From positions 482,839-546,838 of the forward strand of contig JABHSG010000003.1 in assembly GCA_018697095.1 (NCBI GenBank): DNA of 64,000 nt. The letters run 5' to 3'. The position numbers and the translations under genes are program-made. A model generated the notes under the pieces. It made no database searches. It was not told the origin of the DNA and was given only the letters and a program-made list of their open reading frames with translations. Source of the stretch: an archaeon. GTDB lineage: Archaea; Nanobdellota; Nanobdellia; Woesearchaeales; GW2011-AR9. Shown piece after piece: positions 16,736 to 25,237 of the stretch (positions are counted from its first letter, which is position 1; every line of letters begins with the position of its first letter).

Positions 16736-16933
16736 TTATTCACTAAACTCTTGACAAAATCTCTTTCTAATGAAAGTCAATTCACTTGAACTTAGATCTC
16801 TTGCATTTACTCTCTCAAGTTTAACTCTACGAGAATTTCTACCTTTTAAAATGGATTTTTGTAGACGAGCTTCTACACTTCCATAAACGTACTTTGTGCA
16901 GCTTAGAGCTTGCTCTACATTGTTATATTGCAT
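16736..16933 (-). CDS. Small basic hypothetical protein, 65 aa
   Basis: Basic protein (SILKGRNSRRVKLERVNARD in the middle) with two lone Cys. No family recognised. Support for a real gene comes from upstream signals: a minus-strand TATA box (17046-17055) and a strongly paired leader placed where the 5' UTR should be. It could be a small nucleic-acid-binding protein (inference). Confidence 0.5.
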   Translation of the reverse strand: MQYNNVEQALSCTKYVYGSVEARLQKSILKGRNSRRVKLERVNARDLSSSELTFIRKRFCQEFSE

Positions 16934-16955
16934 AAAAATGAAAGTGAACAGGCAA

Positions 16956-17016
16956 GGGGAAACCGGATTCCAAAGAAGAGGGGGTGAGGGTGGTAGAATC
17001 TATGGAATCCGATCCC
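16956..17016 (-). promoter_or_regulatory. Structured 5' leader of the 65-aa gene
   Basis: On the minus strand CGGATTCC and GGAATCCG form a perfect 8-bp stem, extended across an internal loop by GGG/CCC, around a C-rich loop of about 32 nt. The minus-strand TATA box at 17046-17055 predicts a transcription start near 17022, so the hairpin lies right at the mRNA 5' end. The motif matches no riboswitch class I know. Confidence 0.5.
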
Positions 17017-17133
17017 AATACCTTAATGAGACAAATACATAACAACTATATAAATGTTACTAATTTCCACACTAGTTACCTAAAACCTGCAAAAAGTTCA
17101 ATTCCACCTTCATTTGGTTTTTTAATCATTAAT

Positions 17134-17490
17134 TTAAACTACTCTTCGTGGTAGAAGGCTTTTTACTAAATCAACTAATTTATTTGAATCATAGTCTCGT
17201 ACTTGTAAAAGACCACTCTGTTCAATGCCAAGTCTTTCTATTACAGCTTCTAATGCGCTATCGTATCCAAAAATAACATCTGTTCCTTGTGAGTTTAGTG
17301 CACTATATGTTTTAATTGCTTCATCTAATCCAATATCTGGAAGAATCAATCCAAGGTCATATCCTTTGACTTTTTCAGGGTTCCAATCACACCTGTACCC
17401 TACTTCAAACAAAATCATTTGTTCATAACCACTTAAGTCAGGGTGTCCAAAACAAGCAATTGGTATTTTGTAACTCATATCAAAATCCAA
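17134..17490 (-). CDS. Hypothetical protein, 118 aa
   Basis: Soluble protein beginning IPIACFGHPDLSGYE and containing GYDLGLILPDIGLDEAIK and VIFGYDSALEAVIERLG. The alternation of beta strands and helices suggests a small Rossmann-like or response-regulator-like alpha/beta fold, but no diagnostic motif is present. An alternative start four codons in (MSYKIP) is possible. No clear operon partner. Confidence 0.55.
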   Translation of the reverse strand: MDFDMSYKIPIACFGHPDLSGYEQMILFEVGYRCDWNPEKVKGYDLGLILPDIGLDEAIKTYSALNSQGTDVIFGYDSALEAVIERLGIEQSGLLQVRDYDSNKLVDLVKSLLPRRVV

Positions 17491-17535
17491 TGGACAAATA
17501 ACTATAATCTTCTGGGGTGAATAAGTTCACCAAAA

Positions 17536-17874
17536 CTAAGAAATCAATTCAAAACGTTTAACTTTAGTTCCACCTTTTGGTGCAAAGGAACCCTTGGTTC
17601 CTTGCACAAGAGAGCTTTGCTCTTTTTGTGCCAAAAATCCTTCTGATTTTTTAGCATCTTCAAGAACTTTCTCTCCTAGAAAATCTGAAAGAGGCCTAGT
17701 CCAAATCGGTTGGTTACCAAACTCTTTACTATAGTAAGTTCCTTGATACACAACTAAATGTTCAAGTGTATCGCTGCTTCTAGCAACTCCAAGAACAACG
17801 TACTCACCACCTTTAAAGTGTCGATAGCGACCACCAACAATCACTTTTTTCTCGTCAGCATTATAAATTCCCAT
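17536..17874 (-). CDS. DUF1653 family protein
   Basis: About 112 aa from the ATG that lies one base after the stop of the DUF1385 gene; fifteen more codons upstream overlap that gene and are less likely. The core VGGRYRHFKGGEYVVLGVAR then LVVYQGTYYSKEFG and WTRPLSDF is diagnostic of DUF1653, a small beta-barrel family of unknown function usually near 70 aa. The C-terminal 50 residues are an extra Lys/Ser-rich tail. Likely cotranslated with the upstream membrane protein. Confidence 0.8.
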   Translation of the reverse strand: MGIYNADEKKVIVGGRYRHFKGGEYVVLGVARSSDTLEHLVVYQGTYYSKEFGNQPIWTRPLSDFLGEKVLEDAKKSEGFLAQKEQSSLVQGTKGSFAPKGGTKVKRFELIS

Positions 17875-17875
17875 T

Positions 17876-18745
17876 TTAAGCAAGTACTTCACTCCCTTCC
17901 AAAACTTTGTGATCATCAAGTACTGCCTTCAAACTAGCAATTCCAACTTCAATCTGCGAATCTGTTGGCTCTTTAGTTGTAATGCGTTGAGTCCAAAGTC
18001 CAGGAGCAATAGCCAACCTCACAAGCCAATTCTTATCAAAGCGATAACTAAGTTTGATTGCTTCAAAACCTAGTGCTGCTACTACTGGAATTAATACAAC
18101 CCGTCCTACTAATTTCATAATTGTACCACCAGGAATTAGCATAAATACTAAAATCGAAATTCCACCAACAAACACTAAAAATGAAGTCCCGCAACGTGGA
18201 TGAAATCTACTATACTTACGCACATTAGAGACAATCAAATCTTCGCCAGCTTCATAGCAAGCAATCGATTTATGTTCTGCTCCATGATATGCAAATAATG
18301 TTTTCACATCATCCATACGTGATATAAGTAAAATGTATCCCAGAAAAAATCCTACTCTAAATAACCCATCAACCAAATCAAACAGTACTCCATCAATTCC
18401 AATCCACTTAGTCAAAAAGAACGGTATCCCTACAAACACAACTAGTGCAATTCCAAAAGAAAATATCATTGTCAAAACAGCTTCATGAGGTTTGATTACT
18501 TCGTCTTCGTCAAGTTGCTGGTTTCCAGACCAAATTAGTGCGCGAATACCATCATATAATGTAAACCATAAACCCAGTGCTCCTCGAACAAAAGGCCATG
18601 AAAAGAATTTAGGGAACTCTCGCGCTTTCTCTTTTTTAATCTCAATACTCCCATCAGGTTTGCGAACAGCAATTGCGAACTTCTCTTTATTACGCATCAT
18701 CACGCCTTCAATTACTGCTTGTCCACCAACATTCATAATTAACAC
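17876..18745 (-). CDS. DUF1385 (YqhQ-like) membrane protein
   Basis: 289 aa integral membrane protein. It opens with NVGGQAVIEGVMMRNKEKFA, the DUF1385 hallmark, and has AYHGAEHKSIACYEAGEDL and SRFHPRCGTSFLVFV in the centre, also family-specific with conserved His, Glu and Cys. Four or five hydrophobic segments lie between about 95 and 240. The start is GTG with GGAG nine bases upstream; an ATG three codons on is the alternative. Function is unknown across the family, which is common in bacteria. Paired with DUF1653. Confidence 0.88.
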   Translation of the reverse strand: MLIMNVGGQAVIEGVMMRNKEKFAIAVRKPDGSIEIKKEKAREFPKFFSWPFVRGALGLWFTLYDGIRALIWSGNQQLDEDEVIKPHEAVLTMIFSFGIALVVFVGIPFFLTKWIGIDGVLFDLVDGLFRVGFFLGYILLISRMDDVKTLFAYHGAEHKSIACYEAGEDLIVSNVRKYSRFHPRCGTSFLVFVGGISILVFMLIPGGTIMKLVGRVVLIPVVAALGFEAIKLSYRFDKNWLVRLAIAPGLWTQRITTKEPTDSQIEVGIASLKAVLDDHKVLEGSEVLA

Positions 18746-18925
18746 TCGCCTCGTCTCCTTTAAAAAGATTACGCGCGAAGCAAGAAATCTTCAAAAATCT
18801 TTGATTCTCATAATATCACCCGCGAAGCTAGTAATTGTCAATATTTTTATTTTTGTAACTTAATCTTAATTAAATTCAAAAAGATCTAACAAAAGATATA
18901 AATTAACTAAGGGCTAAAAATTTCT

Positions 18926-20380
18926 GTGGAAGAAATATTCAGTCTTAAGATAGATAAAAGTAAATTGTCTTCTAAATATTATATCTGGGAACGCCCAGCA
19001 TCTTTATTTTATATCAGTTTTCCTTCAGAATCAGTTGTACTTCCAATCAAAAAGTATCTAGGGGTACATTGGGGGAGAACCCTTGGATTTTTCAAAAATG
19101 GAATGGTGAAGATGATCTTCCAATTAGACAAAACTACGGTTTCAGGAATTCAGATAATAAATCAGTTTATGAGTAAAGATGTTTTAAACAAAAACCTAAA
19201 GATAATAGCTGCTCTAGAAGATAAAATAAAATCTCACTTCAATAAATCAATCAAAACTTTATCAGATAAAAAATTAAATTTAGAATTTCAAAATTTCTAC
19301 AAAGTATATCTAGATTATTGGGGGATAACTCATCTTTCGGAATTAGTAGGCTTTGCAAGCGAGTACCTTCTAAGTGACTTACTAAGTCAAGAAGAATTAG
19401 CTTTACTAACAACTCCTTTAGAAAAATCATTTTCATTAAAAGAAGAAGAAGACATTCTAAAAATATTAGAAAAAGTACAAAAAGATCCTTCATTAAAACT
19501 AGACAACAAAAAAATATTAAAACTTCTAAAAGATCATTGTGAAAAGTATTATTGGGTCCAAAACAATTATCTTACAATTAAAAGATTAGCTCCAGATTAT
19601 TTTCAAACTCAAATAATGGATCTTCTTAAAGAAAAAGTATCAGCAACTAAAAGATTAGAAAGCATAAATTCACACATTAAAAAAACCAAAGAAAATCAAA
19701 CTCGGATCATTAGTGAAAAAAATCTAACTATTGCTCAAAAAAAATTAATTCAAATCTCACAACAGATGATCATCTTGCAAGATGATAGAAAAGCTCTAAA
19801 CCTAGAAGCCAATGTTTATCTTTTGGAAATATTAAAAGAATTAAGTTCTCGTACACACATTCCTTTAAATCTTCTTTTATGGTCAACTTCAAAAGAATTT
19901 TCTAAGTTAATTGCTGGTGAAGATCTAACTAATGAATTTACTCAGCGTAAAAAATCATGTGTGTTGATAGTAGATGAAGATGAATTTTTAGTAAAAACAA
20001 AAGACCAATATGGAAAGCTTTACCAAGAATATTTTGGTGATATCAAAAACCAAAATCGCACGGAACTTGGAGGCAGGCGTGCACAAGGCGGCAGAATTAC
20101 TGGCAAGGCAAAAATTATTTTGAATCCTCATGAAGCAAACAATTTCCAAAAAGGAGATGTTCTTGTAACAACAATGACTAGCCCTGACTTTATTTCGTTA
20201 ATGAAAAAAGCTTCCGCAATAGTCACAGACCAAGGTGGTATTACTTGCCATGCTGCAATTATTAGTCGCGAATTGCAAATACCTTGTGTTGTCGGAACCC
20301 AGTTTGCAACTCAAACTTTTAAAGATGGGGACATTTTAGAAGTCAATGCCAATCACGGTTTAGTGAAAATTCTAAAGTAA
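18926..20380 (+). CDS. PEP-utilising-type phosphohistidine swivel domain protein without ATP-grasp
   Basis: 484 aa. The last 100 residues are a PEP-utilising mobile domain: GRITGKAKIILNPHEAN, GDVLVTTMTSPDFISLMKKA, DQGGITCHAAIISRELQIPC with the phospho-accepting His, then GDILEVNANHG. The N-terminal 370 residues are helical and charged and resemble the linker regions of PEP synthase/rifampicin phosphotransferase-like proteins, but I see no ATP-grasp or PEP-binding TIM barrel. The GTG start lies 31 nt after a GATATAAAT box, so it is probably leaderless. It may accept phosphate from a partner enzyme (inference). Confidence 0.78.
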   Translation: MEEIFSLKIDKSKLSSKYYIWERPASLFYISFPSESVVLPIKKYLGVHWGRTLGFFKNGMVKMIFQLDKTTVSGIQIINQFMSKDVLNKNLKIIAALEDKIKSHFNKSIKTLSDKKLNLEFQNFYKVYLDYWGITHLSELVGFASEYLLSDLLSQEELALLTTPLEKSFSLKEEEDILKILEKVQKDPSLKLDNKKILKLLKDHCEKYYWVQNNYLTIKRLAPDYFQTQIMDLLKEKVSATKRLESINSHIKKTKENQTRIISEKNLTIAQKKLIQISQQMIILQDDRKALNLEANVYLLEILKELSSRTHIPLNLLLWSTSKEFSKLIAGEDLTNEFTQRKKSCVLIVDEDEFLVKTKDQYGKLYQEYFGDIKNQNRTELGGRRAQGGRITGKAKIILNPHEANNFQKGDVLVTTMTSPDFISLMKKASAIVTDQGGITCHAAIISRELQIPCVVGTQFATQTFKDGDILEVNANHGLVKILK

Positions 20381-20449
20381 CAGAACTTTTGCAACTTACT
20401 TTACTCTTTTTCAAATGTTACGAAAGGTGAGTAACGTCAAAAAGTGTTT

Positions 20450-20851
20450 TTATGCTTTTTCAAAACCTAAACTACAACTATTAATGCAATAACGTTTCCC
20501 ACCTTTTTCTTTTGGGCCATCATCAAATACATGTCCTAAATGTGAATCACATCTAGCACATCTAACTTCTACTCGTTTCATTCCATGTGAATTATCGCTA
20601 AGCAGTTTTACATTTTTACTCTCACTAACATCACTAAATGCTGGCCACCCACAACCACTATCAAACTTCGAATCAGAATCAAATAGGTTTAACCCACATG
20701 CTTTGCATTTAAACTTCCCTTTAGATTTAAAATGATCATACTCTCCACTAAACGCAGCTTCAGTTCCACTCTCACGAAGAACACGATACGAATCAGCATC
20801 AAGTTCTGCCTTCCACTGCTTCTCACTCTTTACAACTTTTTCCATACCCAA
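20450..20851 (-). CDS. msrB: Peptide-methionine (R)-S-oxide reductase MsrB
   Basis: Repairs oxidised methionine (R epimer) in proteins. The 133 aa chain has the zinc-binding CKAC (48-51) and CARC pairs, FDSGCGWPAF, SHLGHVFDDGP, and the catalytic Cys in RYCINS near the C-terminus. The next residue pair is CS where many homologues have AS or VS; this extra Cys could act in resolution. The single-domain form is not fused to MsrA. Confidence 0.95.
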   Translation of the reverse strand: MGMEKVVKSEKQWKAELDADSYRVLRESGTEAAFSGEYDHFKSKGKFKCKACGLNLFDSDSKFDSGCGWPAFSDVSESKNVKLLSDNSHGMKRVEVRCARCDSHLGHVFDDGPKEKGGKRYCINSCSLGFEKA

Positions 20852-20901
20852 AATAAAATAGCTTAGGCAATTAAAGCTTACGAAAGCACACCAATCAATT
20901 A

Positions 20902-20940
20902 GTCACTGCCAAGTAATAAAAAAGACAAAGATTTATAAAG
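20902..20940 (+). promoter_or_regulatory. Promoter of secreted repeat protein 1 with shared element
   Basis: GTCACTGCCAAGTAA is followed by TTTATAAAG at 20932. About 40 bp here align with the promoter of the next secreted gene (22141-22180), including CAAAGATTTATAAAG and the following AAAGCTC. The start codon is about 130 nt after the TATA, leaving a leader of about 100 nt. Confidence 0.65.
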
Positions 20941-20974
20941 TAAAGCTCTTTCTAGGATAATACACACCTCAAAC

Positions 20975-21018
20975 CACCTTAAAGGTGAAGGCGCAACTCG
21001 TGATGGATGGGCGCCTTC
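20975..21018 (+). promoter_or_regulatory. 5' leader double hairpin with conserved GTGATGGATGG loop
   Basis: CACCT-TAA-AGGTG (20975-20987) abuts GAAGGCGC (20987-20994) paired with GCGCCTTC (21011-21018). The second stem presents a 16-nt loop ending GTGATGGATGG. The same loop on a shorter stem lies in the minus-strand leader at 45471-45495. Position between TATA and ATG implies an RNA cis element. A T-rich tract follows the stem, so an attenuator-like terminator is also possible. Confidence 0.6.
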
Positions 21019-21061
21019 CCTTTTTCCTTTTCAAAAAAATCAGAACCTAAAAAATACAAAG

Positions 21062-22099
21062 ATGAAAGCAAATCTAAATTCACTTTTAGTAGGGGCAATC
21101 ACCTTAGCAGCTACATCATTATTTCCTAATTCTGCTCATGCAACATCAGGGCAAGAAATTCAAACAACTTATGATCAAATGTTTCATGATGCTAAGATCC
21201 CTTCAGAATTATATTCAACTCTAAAGCCTTCTGCAGAATTATTTACAATGTTTTGTATTGAAGGTAGAATAAACGATACAGATCGAAGGTTACAAGTAAT
21301 TAAACACAGAAAAAAAGATCTTTCTAATGCAGGGATAAAACTTGATTTAGGATCAACTTCTTATTTAGTTGCCCCTGACGATATTACTTTTAGTTGTGAT
21401 GACAATGTGCCTAGTTTAGAAAATCATCTTCCTACAGAAAGAGAGTTCCTAGCTAGTATGGCCTCTGCTGATGGGTATCGTTCTCGTTCAGACCAAAGAA
21501 AAGCAAGGCAAACAAATGCTCAAAGAAACCCTTCATTTCTTTTAACTGAGCTAGACACTCTAGGTGAAGCGTATTTTGTGGCTTGTGCAAATGGTTTTGC
21601 TGACCCATACGATACTGGTAGTATGATGAGTTCAACACAAATAAAAAAATTAGTTGTAAAACAACTTCAGACATCTGGGTGTACTACTGAAGTTGAAATT
21701 TCTTGTAATAGTGGAATGTATGGTGCAAGATTTGATATTCCAACAGACTTGGAATGTGGCACTCGTGATTATAATTTAACTTTTGCAAAAACTCCAGGGA
21801 GTAAATCTGAAACTGCTTACATAGCCCCAATTGACCCTGAACTAAAAGCTACTTTGGAAGGCCCAGTAGATACAATCGCTACAGCGTGTAGTGATGGAAC
21901 CCTCCCTAACCAAGATACTGGTCTTCAAGACACCGGTGTCAATGAAGCTTATCAGATTATTTTTGAAACATTAGAAAATGCGCAGTGTCCTGAAATTTTT
22001 GATACCTTAATCACTTGTAAATTAGAACCAACTGGGTATCAGCCAAAAACAAATTGGGACGCTCTTGGATCTTGCAATAATTATTCTTTAGAACTTTAA
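21062..22099 (+). CDS. Secreted Cys-containing repeat protein 1
   Basis: 345 aa with a signal peptide (SLLVGAITLAATSLFPNSAHA, cut near residue 28). The mature part appears to hold three diverged modules with a Cys-x-x-G start: FCIEGRIND (about 71), VACANGFADPYDTG (about 180) and ATACSDGTLPNQDTG (about 275). Each continues with a helix and a strand pair carrying further Cys (SGCTTEVEISCNSG and AQCPEIFDTLITCKLE), so disulfides outside the cell are likely. Family not recognised. It shares promoter and helix features with the next gene. Confidence 0.62.
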   Translation: MKANLNSLLVGAITLAATSLFPNSAHATSGQEIQTTYDQMFHDAKIPSELYSTLKPSAELFTMFCIEGRINDTDRRLQVIKHRKKDLSNAGIKLDLGSTSYLVAPDDITFSCDDNVPSLENHLPTEREFLASMASADGYRSRSDQRKARQTNAQRNPSFLLTELDTLGEAYFVACANGFADPYDTGSMMSSTQIKKLVVKQLQTSGCTTEVEISCNSGMYGARFDIPTDLECGTRDYNLTFAKTPGSKSETAYIAPIDPELKATLEGPVDTIATACSDGTLPNQDTGLQDTGVNEAYQIIFETLENAQCPEIFDTLITCKLEPTGYQPKTNWDALGSCNNYSLEL

Positions 22100-22140
22100 A
22101 TCCATTAGTTTGCCTTACTTTTTCCTTTCTCAATAAATTA

Positions 22141-22180
22141 ACTACTTTCAAGTAATAAAATCAACAAAAGATTTATAAAG
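22141..22180 (+). promoter_or_regulatory. Promoter of secreted repeat protein 2 with shared element
   Basis: ACTACTTTCAAGTAA followed by TTTATAAAG at 22172, 30 nt before the ATG at 22202, so the mRNA is likely leaderless. Sequence from the element through AAAGCTC closely matches the promoter at 20902-20950. Confidence 0.6.
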
Positions 22181-22201
22181 AAAAGCTCCTATTGTACTAC
22201 T

Positions 22202-23875
22202 ATGGTTGGTATAAAACAAAGTGTGATGGCTGGTTTGACTTCTCTACTAATGGCTGGAGCTACAATGGCTCCAAGTACTGCAATGGCTCAGGATTCAGTA
22301 AATCCTAATTCAGCTTTTTGTCCAACAGGTATTGATAATTCACTATATGAAGATATTAACGAGCAAGGAGCATACGGTGATCGTTCTCTTAGTGCAACAG
22401 TCCCTTTTCTAAATGACGTTTTAGTTGCTTGGAATGATCAAAATCCTCGTTCTACAGAATATAAAATTAGGTTAAGGTCATCATCTCCAGAAATATTTGC
22501 TAATTTAATGCAAACTAGTCATGGTTTGGGTTTATCCACAACAGAAAAAGGAAAACCAATTACTATTGCGACTGTAAACACTCAAACTTATGTGATCAAT
22601 ACTCCTGGTAATGTTTTAGATACCTATGTAAAATCAGATGGAATTGTTTCTGGCATACTTTTTAATGTTGCAAGAAGAATTGCAAAAGCTTGCGTAGATG
22701 GCCCAACTGTTAGTGCAACTAGTTACACTCGTGTTCCAGTAGCATCACCACCAGCACCAAGAGCAAAACCTAAAACTCCAATCACAAGAGTTCCAATTAC
22801 AGGTCAAACTAATCAAGCAGCAAGAGATGCATTAGTAAGGCAGCCAACTGTTAGCGCAGCCAGTGCACCACCAGCCCCGCAAACTGGTTCTAAAATACCT
22901 TCAATGTTTGAAGCTGCACCGTTAAGTCTCAATCCAGGAACTCCTCCTACTAGCCTTTATACAGATCCAGTAGCTGCAACAGCAACTGCAAGGCCAGCAG
23001 GCCCTAACCCTCCTGCTTCTACAAGACGAAATTACGATGGTTACGAATCTTTTTTTAAAAGTGGTGAATTTCCAAATATCGTAATCTTCGCATCCGAAGG
23101 TGGCCAAAGAACACTTCTTGATCGCCGCAATGACAAAACACTAACTTGTAATACAAATCCAGGATACAACGTTGCTACTGCAATAAGTGAGGGTTACGTT
23201 GCTGATGATTATGGGAGTCGTGGAGTTCTAGTAGGTTTAGATAGAGTAATCCAATCTGCAGAAGAAGGTTTCAGTGTTAGTAGAATATCAGAAGGTGGAA
23301 AAGAATCTTGGTGGACTCATAAAAATTCTATTAATTATTTTGAGTTTGAGTTAGAACATAGATCTGATCCAAACGTGTACTCAGTAAGTGACACACCTCT
23401 TGGTATTGGTGCTGATAGCGCTAGGATTTGGGTAAAACGAAATAGCACAAAATTAGAATCAGATAGTGCGATGGAAGATTTCGGTTTTCCAATCTATGCG
23501 CAAGTTCTAACAGACTTAGCAAAACTTTGTGATCCTTCAAAAACAAAACCAGTAGCGCAAACAGCTCCACCTCCATTAGCAAAAGCAAAATCTACTCCTT
23601 CAAAACTTGAAATCACTGGCCGTCTTGAATGTCCAACTGGTATTGACTATACAAGTGTTGCAGATACCTCTGAGGCTTATCGAACCATGTTTCTTGATAT
23701 GGTGAAAACTCGTGATGGTGACAGGTATATTAGTCCATTCATTACAAAAGATGGTTCAAATTCAACTGTCGTTTTAAACAGTGAACTTGGCCCAAATGGA
23801 CCAGTTCTATATCTTGAATTAATGTCTAAAGGTTCAAATGGTGTTAGTGGCCATATGGAAATGTATGTTCCATAA
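22202..23875 (+). CDS. Secreted three-module repeat protein 2, interrupted by an in-frame stop
   Basis: 557 aa to the first stop. Signal peptide (SLLMAGATMAPSTAMAQ, cut near residue 30). Module 1 starts CPTGID at residue 40 and ends AKACVDG (about 167). A Pro/Ala-rich linker (about 175-275) leads to module 2 (about 277-455, ending LAKLCDPS). A second Pro/Lys linker leads to module 3, which again starts CPTGID at residue 477. Module 3 breaks at TAA (23873-23875), but the same frame stays open for 57 codons to 24049, ending with a helix and Cys (LGNLVAPYCADQ) like modules 1 and 2. So the gene is probably a recently truncated 615-codon gene, or the stop is read through. Function unknown. Confidence 0.72.
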   Translation: MVGIKQSVMAGLTSLLMAGATMAPSTAMAQDSVNPNSAFCPTGIDNSLYEDINEQGAYGDRSLSATVPFLNDVLVAWNDQNPRSTEYKIRLRSSSPEIFANLMQTSHGLGLSTTEKGKPITIATVNTQTYVINTPGNVLDTYVKSDGIVSGILFNVARRIAKACVDGPTVSATSYTRVPVASPPAPRAKPKTPITRVPITGQTNQAARDALVRQPTVSAASAPPAPQTGSKIPSMFEAAPLSLNPGTPPTSLYTDPVAATATARPAGPNPPASTRRNYDGYESFFKSGEFPNIVIFASEGGQRTLLDRRNDKTLTCNTNPGYNVATAISEGYVADDYGSRGVLVGLDRVIQSAEEGFSVSRISEGGKESWWTHKNSINYFEFELEHRSDPNVYSVSDTPLGIGADSARIWVKRNSTKLESDSAMEDFGFPIYAQVLTDLAKLCDPSKTKPVAQTAPPPLAKAKSTPSKLEITGRLECPTGIDYTSVADTSEAYRTMFLDMVKTRDGDRYISPFITKDGSNSTVVLNSELGPNGPVLYLELMSKGSNGVSGHMEMYVP

Positions 23876-24049
23876 TTTGGTGCATCAGATGGACACGTTT
23901 ATAGGGAATCTTCTTCATCTTCTCTTAATGGTATCTCTGAAACAAACGGGATGGCTAAACCTCATTCTAGGGGAGCATTATTTGAATTAGGAAACTTAGT
24001 AGCACCTTACTGTGCAGATCAAACAACAACCACAAAACCTTCACCTTAA
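23876..24049 (+). pseudogene. In-frame continuation of the secreted repeat protein beyond TAA
   Basis: 57 sense codons follow the TAA with no shift of frame, then TAA at 24047-24049. The translated tail (starts FGASDGHVYRE, ends TTTTKPSP) supplies the missing half of module 3, including the terminal Cys helix. It has no start codon or promoter of its own. It is either dead coding sequence or a readthrough extension. Confidence 0.7.
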
Positions 24050-24050
24050 T

Positions 24051-24080
24051 TTTATTCTAATTAATTTTTATTCTAATTAA
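24051..24080. repeat. 14-bp direct repeat upstream of orc1/cdc6
   Basis: TTTATTCTAATTAA occurs twice (24051-24064 and 24067-24080). The repeat is purely AT-rich apart from one C and lies 70-100 nt before the initiator gene. It may be a terminator-like tract or part of an origin unwinding element; no classical origin recognition box is visible. Confidence 0.45.
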
Positions 24081-24121
24081 CTAATCTATCTTTAATACAC
24101 TCATTCTGAATTAAAGTAATT

Positions 24122-24130
24122 TTTATATAC
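24122..24130 (+). promoter_or_regulatory. TATA box of orc1/cdc6
   Basis: TTTATATAC begins exactly 30 nt before the ATG with no Shine-Dalgarno, the leaderless arrangement seen throughout the window. Confidence 0.6.
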
Positions 24131-24151
24131 CAAGCATAACCCAAAACTCTT

Positions 24152-25219
24152 ATGTCTATTTTCAAAGAGATGTTAAAATCAGGTGAAACTCTATTTCGTG
24201 ATACTATAGTTCTAGACTATGATTTTCAACCAAAAATTCTCAAGTTTCGTGAAAATGAGCAAGCACGTTTTGCTGTAGCTATTAGGCCGCTATTCCAAAA
24301 CCATTCTGGAAAAAACCTTTTTGTTTACGGAGCTCCAGGTATTGGAAAAACAACTGCTTGCAAAAATGTAATTCGTGAACTTGAAGAAGAAACTGATGAC
24401 ATCTATGCAATTTATGTTAACTGTTGGAAATTTAATACGACTTTCAAAGTCTTCAATAAAATTTGTGAAGAACTCGGTTTCAGATTCATTCAAAACAAAA
24501 AAACAAGTGAGCTATTTGCATTAATTAAAGAAAAACTAAACAAAACTGCAGCAGTTTTTATTTTTGACGAGATAGACAAATTAGAAGACACAGATTTTCT
24601 TTATACAATCCTTGAAGATATTTACAGAAAAACAATCATCTTACTTACAAATTACCGCGATACTTATTCTGAAATGGATGAGAGGATCAGGTCTCGCTTA
24701 TCTCCAGAGTTTTTACACTTTCGTGAGTACAAAGAATCAGAAGTTAAAGGCATCTTAGAAGAGCGAAGAAAATATGCTTTTGTACAAAACTGCTGGAACG
24801 AAGAAGCCTTTGATGAACTTGTTTTGAAATGTACACAAACAATGGATCTAAGAATTGGTTTGTACCTAATGAAAGAAGCAGGTAACATCGCTGAGGAAAA
24901 AGCTAACAAAAAGATAACTGTTGAACATGTAGCTAGAGCGATTCAAAAAGTTGATGAGTTTTATATCAAACCTAAAGAAGCGCTTCCAGCAGAACTTTTG
25001 CAAATATTAGACCTCATAAAATCCAAGCCAGCCAGTAAAATAGGGGATGTTTACAATGAGTTTTGCGACCGTGGTTCAGAAATGAGCTACAAAAGTTTTC
25101 AAAGAAGAATTGTCAAACTTGAGCAAGGCAAATATATTCAAACTCAAAAGAAAACCACAGAAAAAGGCAACACTACTATCTTGCATTATAACACTGTGAA
25201 AAAGCTCAGCGAATTCTAG
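24152..25219 (+). CDS. cdc6: Orc1/Cdc6 replication initiator
   Basis: AAA+ origin-binding and helicase-loading ATPase, 355 aa. Walker A is GAPGIGKT (about 60-67), Walker B FIFDEIDKL (about 135-143), sensor 1 IILLTN and the arginine-finger region IRSRLSPEF. A C-terminal winged helix (about 275-355, SYKSFQRRIVKLEQGKYI) binds DNA. Archaeal origins often lie next to this gene; the AT-rich repeats just upstream fit but do not prove that. Confidence 0.94.
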   Translation: MSIFKEMLKSGETLFRDTIVLDYDFQPKILKFRENEQARFAVAIRPLFQNHSGKNLFVYGAPGIGKTTACKNVIRELEEETDDIYAIYVNCWKFNTTFKVFNKICEELGFRFIQNKKTSELFALIKEKLNKTAAVFIFDEIDKLEDTDFLYTILEDIYRKTIILLTNYRDTYSEMDERIRSRLSPEFLHFREYKESEVKGILEERRKYAFVQNCWNEEAFDELVLKCTQTMDLRIGLYLMKEAGNIAEEKANKKITVEHVARAIQKVDEFYIKPKEALPAELLQILDLIKSKPASKIGDVYNEFCDRGSEMSYKSFQRRIVKLEQGKYIQTQKKTTEKGNTTILHYNTVKKLSEF

Positions 25220-25237
25220 TAGGCATCACTTCATAAA

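Noticed and set aside
23873-23875. Stop-codon recoding to pyrrolysine or selenocysteine
   Set aside because: The codon is TAA, which neither system uses, and no insertion element is visible.
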